The notes under the pieces are model-generated. The model was not told the origin of the DNA and searched no databases. It saw only the letters and a program-made list of their open reading frames with translations. The position numbers and the translations under genes were made by a program. Source: Bactrocera neohumeralis (Eukaryota; Arthropoda; Insecta; Diptera; Tephritidae). Taken from it: a stretch of 64,000 nt of DNA. Below are positions 20,435 to 31,086 of this stretch, piece by piece. The stretch is taken from positions 12,732,784-12,796,783 of the forward strand of contig NW_026089623.1 in the NCBI RefSeq assembly GCF_024586455.1, given 5' to 3'. Within the stretch, counting starts at the first letter, position 1; each line of letters starts with the position of its first letter.

Positions 20435-21932
20435 GTATATGCAATTTTATTTGATTGAATAGGTTTATTTGTAATCGGCTAACTATCACCAACTATCCAA
20501 TAAAGTGTAGCGGAATAATTGGTGTGTTGATAAAAAGGTTTATTATGATTTTTGATATACAGAAGTCTTTTCGATTCTTTGCAATATACATTGAAGTATG
20601 TATATGCGTACAATTTCAAACTGATTCTTCCTAAAAATGATAAAATTACTTAATATTGGGAATGGTAGAATAGAATAGAAAATTTTATACTTTATTCAAT
20701 TATTATCTAATTCACTTTATTAATATATTTCTTAAAATATTTGATTTTAGATTTATAAAGTCACTTGACTAACAAGTTGCAAAATGATTTATAACATTTT
20801 TGTTTGAATTATTCAATTAATTCAAATATTATGAAGAAAATAACAAAAAAGAAAAAACAACAAACACATGCGGAGCTTGCACATAGAAATTTGCATTAGC
20901 TCTGCTGTGCTACTGCTCCCAATTTTTCTACCTGCAGAGCATACGGAGAATTTAATTGCTCCGCTCAGCTATAGTTTTTACCTAACAAAACTCGAGAGGT
21001 AGAGCACATATGTTGTTATGCTATGCTGTGGCTCCTGACAAAGTGAGTGCAGTGCAAAAGTAAAATGAAATGCTACGAGAGTAGGTAGTATTTCAAACGC
21101 TGGGATAAATAAACCCAGCTGTTCGCATAAGGGTTCAAAGTCTTTTGTTTTTGTGTTTGTTGTTTCAATGATGAGTCAGCAATAAAAAATAATTGTAAAA
21201 CAGTATAGTCAAAACAGTATTTTTATAAATCAGCTACAATATATTGCTTTTTAACTTACAATGTTTTTCGTTTAATTTAAGTTAACATTCATAATTTGTA
21301 ATTTAATTAAACTCATTTGAGCTGGTAACCCTTGTCTTATGTGCTGATACGCTGTGCATCACTTTCAATTGGAAAATAACCGTAGGTTCACGTCGTTGCT
21401 AAATTTTGCATGTACATACATAGTATATTGTAGTAAACTACCTGCTGCTGTTGGTATTTTATTTTGGTAGGCGTTCAGTGTTGTCGGTGTTGTCAGTGTT
21501 GTTTTTGTGACAGCTGAAAATTATAAACTTTTAATTTAATGTGACTGAATTTCACTGTTCTCTGATTTTGTAGATTATGTATTTGGCTGTATTTATGTAA
21601 CTGTAAATTAGAAGTAAAACAAAATGTTAATTATTAATTGTAGAGACGATAAAAATGTAGCTTATATAAAACGTTTGTATTTTTAACATATCTGTTGAAT
21701 ACTTACTCAATCCAATCAATAATTAAGACATCTGTTAGAATCTTTTGAGCTAACAATAATACAAATAATTTGCAATAATATAATATTGCGATAAAATTGA
21801 GATGTAATCTATCCTATCATCTAAGTTGGACCAAATTATATATTTTGTATATGCCAACTTTCATGAATATCAGTTGACTCGTTTTTGAGTTCATTCGAAA
21901 CATACACACACTGGATTTTTATATATTAAGAT
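20311..21932. other. AT-rich spacer with microsatellites
   Basis: No coding region recognised. Contents include a (CATA)n run at 20404-20432, GCTCTGCT-type text near 20900-20960 and short GTTGTCGGTGTTGTCAGTGTT repeats near 21480. It may hold decayed element ends that I cannot name. Confidence 0.4.
20404..20442. repeat. (CATA)n microsatellite
   Basis: Seven or so ACAT/CATA units in a row, running into ATGTATATG. Such arrays are common in higher flies. Confidence 0.9.
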
Positions 21933-22585
21933 TGTACAACTGAGCATCCTCCCCCGGCATCCACACACACCACAGATCACACCACATCAACTTCACAACA
22001 TTGCCATGCACCTTCATCATACCCACGTCACAAACCACCAAAGCTTACATTCCACCCTACACACCAACCAACCACATCACACCAGCTGATTCCACACAAA
22101 AAAAAAGAAGGGGACCAAAAGGACAACTGCAACTCACTTCGCTTTCGTTATTAGCAGCAACCAGTACGCGTGTCGAATTTTTGAACGGCGTTTTTTCCCT
22201 CCTCCAATTTCAACATTTTCATATCAAGTCGACGTTACGCGTGTGCGAACAATTTTGAACAGCGTTTTGTCCATCCTCCAGTTTCAACACATTTTTCATC
22301 AAGTCAGAGTTACGCGTGTGCGAACACCTTTGAACGGCGTTTTGTCCATCCTCCAATTTCAACATTTTTCATATTAAGTCGACGTTACGCGTGTACGAAC
22401 ATTTTTGAACGGCGTTTTGTCCATCCTCCAGTTTCAACACTTTTTCATCGGGCGGAGTTACGCGTGTGCGAACATCTTTGAACGGCGTTTTTACCATCCT
22501 CCAGTTTCAACATTTTCATCCTGAGTCGGAATTATCAACCGCTACAAGCATTTTTAAATTTTTATAAAACCAAACTTGGTGGTCA
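21933..22585 (+). repeat. LTR of a BEL/Pao element (copy A)
   Basis: It starts TGTACAACTGAGCATCCTCC, almost the same as the LTR start at 31725 (TGTACAAATGAGCATCCTCC). The first part is CAC-rich as in the other LTR, but most of the rest is taken up by a tandem array. Shortly downstream is a GAAG/GTGAGT splice-donor-like site. Its 3' end is estimated, since the partner LTR is not in the window. It is probably the 5' LTR of an element cut off by the assembly gap. Confidence 0.6.
22166..22533. repeat. Tandem array of about 74 bp, five units, inside the LTR
   Basis: Units start at the ACGCGTGT words at 22166, 22237, 22312, 22387 and 22460. Each contains GAACGGCGTTTTGTCCATCC-type text followed by TCCAGTTTCAACA and TTTTCAT. 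Spacings are 71, 75, 75 and 73 bp. Units differ from each other by a few bases and small indels. Confidence 0.9.
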
Positions 22586-23189
22586 TCGAGGAAGGTGAGT
22601 GTGAAAATTAAATTCAAGTGCGCCAAAAGGTGAGGTAATGAAAAATACATGGTCCTTCGAGGCAAAAGGAACGGCACATTGGAAACGTTAGAAAAAAAAT
22701 ATATATGTATGTAAAACAACAACAAAAAAGCAAAAGATTTTACATATGAAAGTGCAGGGACACGTGAATAAAATATATAAAGAACAGTGGTACCAAATCT
22801 ACATGCCATGCGTACTTGTATGTGACGAAACAAAAGAGTGGTGAAAAGTAACAAAAAAAATAGTGCAGTTAATAATATACATACATACTAAAGCTACATA
22901 TCATATACGTATGCACAAAATTGTGATAATTAACAAAAAAACATTAACCAAAATTGGGTGAAACTAACACTAAAATAAAATACGGAGCGAACTTAAAAAC
23001 AAATAATTAAAAATACGGGCGCGAACTTATAATAAACGAATAAATAAAAAAGCCAAAATACAAATTGAACAAAAATCAAGAACCATCAACGCAACAAAGC
23101 GGAACGCCAGCGTTTGGAAGGAATTCCACCTAGAGAAGCTAGGAAAGGAAGTACACCTCTTTTATACAATATTTTTCCAACCCTAAAAA
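22586..23189 (+). other. 5' leader of BEL/Pao copy A, up to the gap
   Basis: The leader carries a donor-like GAAG/GTGAGT at 22591-22600 and A-rich text that includes GAAAGTGCAG and ACGGGCGCGAACTT. Both also occur in the leader of copy B (25156 and 25325), so the two elements are related. No gag frame is reached before the run of N. Confidence 0.45.
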
Positions 23190-23289
23190 NNNNNNNNNNN
23201 NNNNNNNNNNNNNNNNNNNNNNNNNNNNNNNNNNNNNNNNNNNNNNNNNNNNNNNNNNNNNNNNNNNNNNNNNNNNNNNNNNNNNNNNN
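23190..23289. other. Assembly gap (100 N)
   Basis: Exactly 100 N, the usual placeholder for a gap of unknown length. Sequence order across it should not be taken as physical distance. Confidence 1.
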
Positions 23290-24250
23290 TCACGATAATA
23301 TTGTGGTGTTTTCCCTCCTCTTGAAACACCGGCTACACTGTCTTTTTCCGCTGTAAAATCAATTTAAAATCAAAACATTAAAATTTTTGCCAATCTAATT
23401 GATATTAGGTCCAAGGCGCAAGTTTAATGCACAAGGTGCATCTATTACGGACAATTGAAATATTCAAGAGAAACTTATGAAATATATGTATTTATATAAT
23501 GATTTTTTTGATATTCCATAAAATCCTAAACATTATGATGATATTTCAATTTCTCATGCTTCAATTTTTGCTTTCAACCAAGAAATCGCTTGCATATATG
23601 TATGTGCAATATTTGCCTTTGCGTTTTGCCGTCGGCATTTCCATATTGACATGCAAAAGTAATTATGTATTTCATTGTTTCGTTTTGGCCCAATTTTGTA
23701 TATTAAGACAATTTTCATAAAGTTGGAAATTTTGCGCGAATCTATATTATATATTCTATGTAAACATGTTTTAAACTTTACACAAAATTGAAGTGTCAAT
23801 AATTGCGCCAATTTTCATAAAGTTGGAAATTCTGCGCGAATAAGACGTGTGCGGGGTAAGTCGTGAATTTTACTTATATTAATTAATTTGAAAGTGCCGA
23901 GAAATGCGAAATGAAATTTCAATAAATTTAAATAAATTTAAGTAAATTTACATGTATTTTCATTTATATTTAATTGTCAATAAGTTTCTTAAAAATTATT
24001 TGCCCTAGTTGTCCATTTTTTATTTTCTCACACATTTCAGCCGATTTTTGTATAGGAATTTGACCGGCGTAGAAGCAAAATGCGAAACAATCATACATTC
24101 AAATGTTATGTCGTTTGCACATTTGTCTGTATGTTTGCGAAAGCAAATGTTCTACAAAAGCATATTTCCATACTTAAATAAAAGTATTAGAACCATCGTA
24201 TGTTTCTTATGTACATGCATAACCAAACCATACTTAAGTCAGCGCAACCT
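23290..24250. other. AT-rich spacer
   Basis: No gene recognised. One local direct repeat is visible: AATTTTCATAAAGTTGGAAATT occurs near 23710 and again near 23810, each followed by TGCGCGAAT. Confidence 0.4.
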
Positions 24251-24254
24251 AAGT

Positions 24255-24335
24255 GTCAATGGTGGTGTTGGTGGTAAGCGCTTGGAAAGTCAAGATGCAA
24301 CCACAGGTTCGAATCTCGACAGAATAAATTTTAAT
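24255..24335 (+). repeat. tRNA-like remnant, possible SINE head
   Basis: The text GGTGGTAAGCGCTTGGA is followed about 30 bp later by GGTTCGAATCTCG, which resemble the A and B boxes of the RNA polymerase III promoter in tRNA genes. I could not fold a clean acceptor stem, so a functional tRNA gene is unlikely. A tRNA-derived short interspersed element is the better reading. Confidence 0.35.
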
Positions 24336-24451
24336 TTTTGCTTTTAACATTTACATTTTAACATTTACTATACAAATAAATATTTTTCTTGCTAATAGAA
24401 ATTAAATTTATCACAGCAATATTATGTATATATATATATATATATATGTAT

Positions 24452-24712
24452 GTATATTATGTGCATCCTCTCCCGACCTCAACACACACACACCACATCG
24501 ATTCAAACTTGCATCACTAACACGCAACCTTCACCACACCACATCGGTTCAAAACTTACATCACTAACACGCAATCTTCACCACAGCACACCACACTTAT
24601 AACCCACATTCTACACGAGAACGACACACACCGACACCCACACTTACACACATATGCATCATCCTATTCAGCATCAACGGGGATAAAGAAGGACCGATTA
24701 TCAGATTCCGTT
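24452..24712 (+). repeat. Partial 5' LTR of BEL copy B
   Basis: Matches 31733-31986 at about 98 percent by eye, ending at CAGATTCCGTTCA, after which the two diverge. It contains a tandem pair of about 47 bp (CACATCGATTCAAACTTGC... and CACATCGGTTCAAAACTT...) that is also present in the 3' LTR. Confidence 0.85.
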
Positions 24713-25074
24713 CATAATAATTTTTTTTCATTGAGTTATAAAATTAATAAGAAATAAAGAACTTTTCCAAAAATAGTCAAATTTCAACCGTTAATATCTT
24801 TTAAACGGTTGGGTTTACGAAAAAATCATAAGAGACCATATTTTAGAGCATTCAATTTCCTACAAAACCTAATTAACAAGATATTTTTTCAAGTAGTTGG
24901 AAGCGAGATATAAATTTTTCTATCTGATAATAAGAAAAAATAGAAAACCGTTAGGCGGAGGACCTTCCCGTTACAATTAAAAACTCATATTTGGAGAGGC
25001 TTTCTTAGAGGTGTCTAGGAACCTATTTTTGCGAGTACCAATTGAAAAAAAAAAAAAAATTTTTGAATCACCCT
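24713..25074. other. Insert between LTR piece and leader
   Basis: AT-rich, 362 bp, ending in an A run and GAATCACCCTAATG. It replaces the end of the 5' LTR. It may be a short DNA element, but I see no matching inverted ends. Confidence 0.35.
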
Positions 25075-26690
25075 AATGCACATATGTATGAACAAAACAT
25101 ACATATAAAGAAGCATTGTGATACAACAACACAAAAAAAAGTAAAATTGAAAGTGCAGTCACCCACCAAATAACCAAATAAAAGTGCAGTGAAGCATATA
25201 CGAGTATAAGTGCAAAAACAAACGAAAAAAGGAAAAAACGAAACAGTGAAAACAAATATAAAACCCCCAACGTCAAAAACAACACAATAATTAAAAGTTT
25301 TCTAACTCTACTAACAAAATAAAAACGGGCGCGAAACTTAAAAAATCATTTTAAATTAATATCTAATAAAACTAAAACTAAAAGAGACGCCACACAGCAG
25401 AACAGGAGCGACTAGCGACTCAGCAACAGTAGGACAACAGAAACCACACACTCACCCAAATTTGCCGATTCTGGCATACTATGTATAAATACATCTAACC
25501 ATAACCCTTGAGGAAAATCAAAGTGAGTGTATCCATTCCACATTTGATTTATATGATTATAATTGTATATAATATATGTTTATATGTATGTATCGTTGCG
25601 CCAACGGTCAACAGCATTAAACCGATAGCTTCTAAATCCGTTTAATAAAAACGGTTAGTGAAAACTCGGCGGTAAATTCAGTTACCGATATAATCGCAGA
25701 GCAAAACGGGAAATAATATATTTATATACATATGTATCCTCAATATACATATATATATATAACCAAATAAATTATTATATGCCCTTAAGACTTACCTTCG
25801 TGTATACAATACACACAATCCACAAAACAATAAAAAATATCATTATTCAAGTACTTACTTGCTAATTATTCTGGCAATACCGCTTCGGCTTAGTAACTGT
25901 GAGGGGATACTTTCCGGAAAATTCGGGCTATTCCGCAAATGCAATGGACCGCTTCAGATTATTCAGTTGTGAGAGGATTGCTTCCAAAGTAAGCAAAGGC
26001 AGAAATAAGAATAAAACATAAAAAGAACAAATACAAACATATATATATACATATATACATTTTCGCAAACGAAATATACATACATATATATAAATATATA
26101 CAGTAGCGCTTTTAGCGCATATTTCTTACCGCGAATACATAAACGCAAAATATTATCCAAGTATATTGGCCAAAACTTTCGAATGTTGTATACCTATAAA
26201 CATAGGATACAACAAATTAAATAAACTGTGCGAAAAATCAACATTGGTTGAAAAAATTGAAAACTAATTACCTTTGTACATGATACATACTTTCAAAAAT
26301 TAAAAGTCCAATTTGGCGATTTCCGAGCATTTTCTTGTTCCTTGTCAAACAAGAACAAGCATAAGTGCACATATTTCATTTAACGCATATTATATGCACA
26401 TAACATCCACACGTATGTACAAAGGGTATTGACCTAGTGTTCATAAAACCATAACAAAACAAAAAAAAAATTTTTTCCAAAAAAAATAAAGCAAGTAAAT
26501 ACACGAGCAATAAAATCGATAAACGCATTTTTTAAATTCTTTTTCGGAAATAACAGCTCTTATTTATTGAAAAGAGCATCGGTTACAACATAAGTGTATA
26601 TTTAAATAATCAAATTTTCGGAAATAATAACTCTTATTTATTGAAAGAGTTTTCGGTACCACATTTTTCTATTTTATTAATTCAAACTTT
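25075..26690 (+). other. Leader of BEL copy B
   Basis: A long A-rich untranslated region. GTGAGT at 25523-25528 (after ATCAAA) could serve as a splice donor. Two related hairpins lie near its end (26541-26656). No primer-binding site could be named. Any N-terminal gag domain that should follow is missing. Confidence 0.45.
26541..26656 (+). repeat. Duplicated hairpin pair in the BEL leader
   Basis: Two copies of TTTTCGGAAATAA...CTCTTATTTATTGAAA text. Copy 1 has stem GCTCTT (26556-26561) with AAGAGC (26572-26577). Copy 2 has AACTCTT (26629-26635) with AAGAGTT (26645-26651). The bases that differ between copies change on both sides of the stem, so pairing is kept. Confidence 0.6.
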
Positions 26691-26693
26691 CTG

Positions 26694-27255
26694 AATGAGC
26701 ATAGACTCAAAAGAATCCAAAGCAGAATTCTTAAGAATTCCGAAAATGATTAATGACGACAAAAGCCAGATCAACTAAAACTTATTAAGTCAATTTCACC
26801 TACTCCCCACAGTAGAGTAGAATTACCACAATTGCAAGCCCAAGAGGCGAAGATTTCTTAACTACCCAATACGAAATTGCGGAAAGGGTAGACAAAAAAG
26901 TAGTCAGAACTAAAAACGTTCAACAAGACTTAAATCGAAGCTTCAACAGACCCCAAGCCGGAAGCAACAATAATTTAAACAGAAGCTTTTTCAAAACACA
27001 ATCGTTCACATCTGAATAAAATAAATTCACGTCATGCGAACTATGTTCTGGAAGGCATAAGTTAAAAGCTTGTGAGAAATTTAAAAAAATGAATGTCACT
27101 GAAAGGAACAACTTTGTCAGATCAAAAAGACTGTACAAACTGCCTGTCCCACTCACACAATTTTAATGCTTGCGAAAGCAAATTTAATTGCGTATATTGC
27201 CACAAAAGGCATCATATGTTACATCTCAATAACTTTCCCAACACACCTCATAGCA
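26694..27255 (+). pseudogene. BEL gag C-terminal remnant with zinc knuckles
   Basis: Across two frames the text shows SCELCSGRHKLKACEKF, then KKMNVTERNNFVR, then CTNCLSHSHNFNAC and CVYCHKRHH. That is the three-knuckle tail of a BEL gag. Upstream text (TTQYEIAERVDKKVVR) is interrupted by stops near 26780 and 27017. The N-terminal gag domains are absent. A one-base frame change near 27115 joins the last two knuckles to pol. Confidence 0.65.
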
Positions 27256-30200
27256 GCGCTTTTTCAAAAAAAGCCACGGGTTTAGTTGCAACAGCAACTC
27301 CCGAAACAAAACCTCCAGAAAATTGCCAAGAGACACCATGTTGTTCAAAGGCATTAAAAACTCAAACGCTACAAAGCGAAAATCATAGTAGAGTACTACT
27401 ACCCACAGCAGTTGTCTCCATCGAACACCGAGGAGAACTGTTCAAACTAAGAGCCCTAATAGACCAAGGATCGCAACGATCATTCATAGCGTCTAGGGCA
27501 CAAAATAGGCTAAAACTGCTAACAAAACATGCCAACTATGAAATTACGGGAATGGGCGGACGAGTAGTACAAAACTCAGATAAAATCTGCCCCATTACCC
27601 TAATTTCCCCCCAAGCGGATAAGCGCATTGAAGCAAATGCTATTGTCTTACCGCAACTAACAAACATGCTCCCAAGCTATCAAATAAATAGCAAGCATTG
27701 GGACAAAATTTCACACCTGACTCTAGCAGATCCCAACTGCAACACGCCAGCTCAAATAGACATCCTAATAGGCAGCGACCTAATACCGCAAATCATATTA
27801 GAAGGTGTTGAAAAAATTTCGAAAACACTACTGGCGCAAAATACCATTTTCGGATGGGTCCTAAGTGGACTAGTTGCGGAACCAGTCACAGCAATGACAA
27901 CTCAAGGTGAGGAAATCACAAACGAGTACCTCAATTCACAATTGAGAAAATTTTGGGAGTTAGAAGAACTCCCCCCCATTTCAATTACGACACCAGAAGA
28001 TCAGCATTGTGAAGACTTTTACAAAGCCACAACTACTAGATCAGATAATGGTCGGTATGTCGTACGACTACCACTAAAACAACAATTTCCAGACACACTC
28101 GCCTTAGGTCACTCTCACACCTCTGCAATACAGCAGTTTCTAAGTATGGAAAAAAACCTACTTAGAAAAGGTGAGCTTAAACAAGATTATGATGGTGTCT
28201 TAGAAGAATACCTCCATTTAGATCACATAGAGGAAGTAAGCCCATGTGAAAAAATCATAAGAGGTAAATATTACTCATTCTACTTGCCACATCATGCAGT
28301 AGTAAAGCCTGAGAAAAAAACAACAAAAGTTCGATTTGTCTTCAATGCCTCAAGAACCACTAGCTCGGGGAATTCCCTAAATAATATTCTATTTACGGGA
28401 CCTACATTCCAGCCAGACCTAATGCTCCTCATATTGAACTGGCGTATATACAGATACGTATTCAATGGGGATGTCGAAAAAATGTACCGACAAATACTCG
28501 TACATAAAGATGATCAAGATTTTCAGCGGATTATTTTCCGAAAATCTGCCAATAGTCCACTACGCGACTTTAATTTGAAAACAGTTACCTTTGGCGTAAA
28601 CTGTGCCCCATATCTAGCCATTCGTACACTACACGAACTGGCAGAAGACACAAAGCCAGAATTTCCACTGGCAACACAAGTCTTAAAAACGCAAACGTAT
28701 GTAGACGATATCCTGTCTGGAAGCCACAGTCTTCCAAAAGCATACGAGACCTTATCACAGGTAATAAATGCCCTCAACACCGCAGGGTTTCCATTAAAAA
28801 AGATAACCGCTAATCACCCAAATATTTTAAAAAACATTCCAAAAGACAATTTGTTTGATACTAATTTCCTTATATTTGAAAAAGAAAGTACAACAAAAAC
28901 GCTAGGCATCCAATGGAATGCGATATCGGACCAGTTTTCATACACGACTGAGTCCATATCCGCATTATCCGCTATTACAAAACGCCAAATTCTCTCCTCT
29001 GTGGCAAAACTTTTTGACCCCGCAGGATGGCTTTCGCCAATTATGATACAAGCGAAAATCCTGATCCAAGAATTATGGCTAGACGGAACCGACTGGGACG
29101 AACAAGTGAAACCTCTTCGCTTAGAAAAATGGTCCCAGTTCGCTAATAATTTGAACGACATCTCGAAGATACAAATTCCACGGTGGGTAAACTATTCCCC
29201 CGAATACAAAGTGGAACTACACGGTTTCTGCGACGCCTGTGAAAAGGCATATTGTGCCACTATTTATGTGCGCACACAAAGCGATATTGCAACCACAAGC
29301 CACTTGCTGGCGGCAAAAGCAAAAGTCGCACCTCTAAAAACCATAAGTCTACCACGACTTGAACTCTGTGGCGCTCTGCTACTAGCAAAGCTAGCTTCAA
29401 TGGTGCAGACCCACTTAAATATGGCGAAATACAGATTATATTTATGGTCCGATTCCGAGATAGTTCTAGCCTGGTTAGAAAAACTACCACATGCGTGGAA
29501 AACTTATATTTCTAACCGAACATCTGAAATACTTGACCTAGTAGGATCAGCCACTTGGCGTCACGTAGCCAGTGCTGACAATCCTGCTGATTTAGGTACA
29601 AGAGGATGCAAGCCTCTGCATTTCGCCACCTCCACTCTCTGGTGGAATGGCCCCCGATGGTTCACAGAATCTCCCGATTCTTGGCCACAGTCGCCCATGC
29701 GCAACATACTTGCCCCAGAAAGTCGTAAAATCGACACTTATCATGCAACACTGGATGACACTGACATCTTTGAACGGTTTTCGTCGTTCCCCCAAGCCCT
29801 CCGGGTAGTTGCCTATATGCTCAAGTTTTTAGAGCGGCTTAAACTTAAAGTTAAAGGAGCAACTTATTTCCATTGCGATAAATTGACGCACCAAGACTTA
29901 CAAAAAGCAAAGGTCGCTCTTATCGCATCAACCCAAACGCGCTACTTCAGCCGCGACATAGAATTACTAAGAGAATCGAAGCCTATTGATAAAAAAAGCT
30001 CACTCTTAGTTCTAAACCCATTTCTAGATACGAAGGGTTTACTTCGTGCGAATGGTCGGCTTGCTAATTCAAGCCTAACGTACAATGAACGCCACCCTAT
30101 AATCATACCAGAGAGGTGTCCGTTTGCCACTTTATTTATTAGATATATCCACATTCTAATGCTCCACGCCGAACATCGCCTCATGCAACATATGGTCCGC

Positions 30201-30740
30201 CAAGAGCTGTACATACCCCGACTGAAGCCCCAAATAAAGAAGGGCATTTTCATGTGCAAAATCTGCACTATGCATAAGCAGAAAATGCGATCGCAGATTA
30301 TGGCAGCACTTCCACCTGAACGCTGCAATTTTGCTCTGCCTTTCATTACTACAGGCGTAGATTTTGCTGGGCCTTTCATGATAAAGGCATCCATGATAAG
30401 GTCTCCTACCCTCATGAAAGGCTATGTCAATTATGAAGAAATCACGACCTTGTTAACTATAATTGAAGCCGTTCTCAACTCACGGCCTCTTGCAGCTCTC
30501 TCGCAAGATCCCTCAGACTTCACAGCACTAACTCCCGGACACTTTCTTAAAGGAGCGCCCATCCTGGCCACACCTGAGCCAGGCGTGGAGACGCTCTCCT
30601 TATTAAACAGATGGGAACGAATTAAAATTCTCCATCATGAATTTAGTCGCCGTTGGAAAGATGATTATTTAAAGGACCTCCACAGAAGGTACCGATGGAG
30701 AACAACAGAAAATGCGTCTAAGCTTGGAGATTGTGTCTAG
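27093..30740 (+). CDS. BEL/Pao pol polyprotein, integrase core deleted
   Basis: An uninterrupted 1215-codon frame. Order: gag zinc knuckle (about residues 12-50), aspartic protease with ALIDQGSQRSFI (about 127-138), reverse transcriptase with FVFNASRTTSSGNSLNN and an intact YVDD (about residue 536), and RNase H with HGFCDACEKAY, LPRLELCGALLL and LWSDSEIVLAWL. Then the integrase zinc finger (HAEHRLMQHMVRQELYIP with CKIC) and GVDFAGPF. After FMIKASMIRSPTLMKGYVN the text jumps to EEITTLLTIIEAVLNSRPL, so the second Asp and the Glu of integrase are lost without a frame change. A TAG at 30738-30740 cuts off the last domain, which continues to about 30869. The product would process gag-pol and copy RNA to DNA but could not integrate. 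Confidence 0.85.
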   Translation: MSLKGTTLSDQKDCTNCLSHSHNFNACESKFNCVYCHKRHHMLHLNNFPNTPHSSAFSKKATGLVATATPETKPPENCQETPCCSKALKTQTLQSENHSRVLLPTAVVSIEHRGELFKLRALIDQGSQRSFIASRAQNRLKLLTKHANYEITGMGGRVVQNSDKICPITLISPQADKRIEANAIVLPQLTNMLPSYQINSKHWDKISHLTLADPNCNTPAQIDILIGSDLIPQIILEGVEKISKTLLAQNTIFGWVLSGLVAEPVTAMTTQGEEITNEYLNSQLRKFWELEELPPISITTPEDQHCEDFYKATTTRSDNGRYVVRLPLKQQFPDTLALGHSHTSAIQQFLSMEKNLLRKGELKQDYDGVLEEYLHLDHIEEVSPCEKIIRGKYYSFYLPHHAVVKPEKKTTKVRFVFNASRTTSSGNSLNNILFTGPTFQPDLMLLILNWRIYRYVFNGDVEKMYRQILVHKDDQDFQRIIFRKSANSPLRDFNLKTVTFGVNCAPYLAIRTLHELAEDTKPEFPLATQVLKTQTYVDDILSGSHSLPKAYETLSQVINALNTAGFPLKKITANHPNILKNIPKDNLFDTNFLIFEKESTTKTLGIQWNAISDQFSYTTESISALSAITKRQILSSVAKLFDPAGWLSPIMIQAKILIQELWLDGTDWDEQVKPLRLEKWSQFANNLNDISKIQIPRWVNYSPEYKVELHGFCDACEKAYCATIYVRTQSDIATTSHLLAAKAKVAPLKTISLPRLELCGALLLAKLASMVQTHLNMAKYRLYLWSDSEIVLAWLEKLPHAWKTYISNRTSEILDLVGSATWRHVASADNPADLGTRGCKPLHFATSTLWWNGPRWFTESPDSWPQSPMRNILAPESRKIDTYHATLDDTDIFERFSSFPQALRVVAYMLKFLERLKLKVKGATYFHCDKLTHQDLQKAKVALIASTQTRYFSRDIELLRESKPIDKKSSLLVLNPFLDTKGLLRANGRLANSSLTYNERHPIIIPERCPFATLFIRYIHILMLHAEHRLMQHMVRQELYIPRLKPQIKKGIFMCKICTMHKQKMRSQIMAALPPERCNFALPFITTGVDFAGPFMIKASMIRSPTLMKGYVNYEEITTLLTIIEAVLNSRPLAALSQDPSDFTALTPGHFLKGAPILATPEPGVETLSLLNRWERIKILHHEFSRRWKDDYLKDLHRRYRWRTTENASKLGDCV

Positions 30741-31064
30741 ATAGAGAAGCTCTACTACGGCTCCGACGGTCATATTCGCCTAGTCGATCTCCGCACTCAA
30801 ACGGGAACACTAACCAGGCCGCTCGTCAAGCTATGCTTTTTGCCAACCGCCGATAAAACCGAAAAGTAAATCGAAAATAACGTAACCGTAATTAATAAAC
30901 AAAGAAACGAAAAATAAATAATGATAAAATGCTCCAATATCAATAACTAGCAACAAAAACCAAGAAAAGGGAGTCGATCCACATGACGACTCACTCGTGC
31001 CACATTTCGTGGCACCAATGCATATATGAATATATATATGTATGTACATATATGTCAATTAAAA

Positions 31065-31086
31065 TAAAATCTTTTAACAGATAACA
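31065..31086 (+). promoter_or_regulatory. Possible splice acceptor before the extra ORF
   Basis: AAATCTTTTAACAG ends at 31080, six bases before the ATG at 31087. With GTGAGT at 25523 as donor it could give a spliced message for the extra ORF, as env is expressed in other retroelements. This is inferred from motifs only. Confidence 0.35.

Noticed and set aside
22166..22533. Tandem 74-bp array as a CRISPR array
   Set aside because: Units are contiguous with variation throughout, no constant repeat and unique spacer pattern, and the genome is an insect's.
23114..23356. An 80-codon frame running through the N block
   Set aside because: It crosses an assembly gap of unknown length and has no recognisable text on either side.
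24255..24335. Functional tRNA gene
   Set aside because: No acceptor stem or anticodon arm can be paired convincingly.
29260..30415. Minus-strand frames opposite the BEL pol
   Set aside because: Shadows of the plus-strand coding sequence with no domain of their own.
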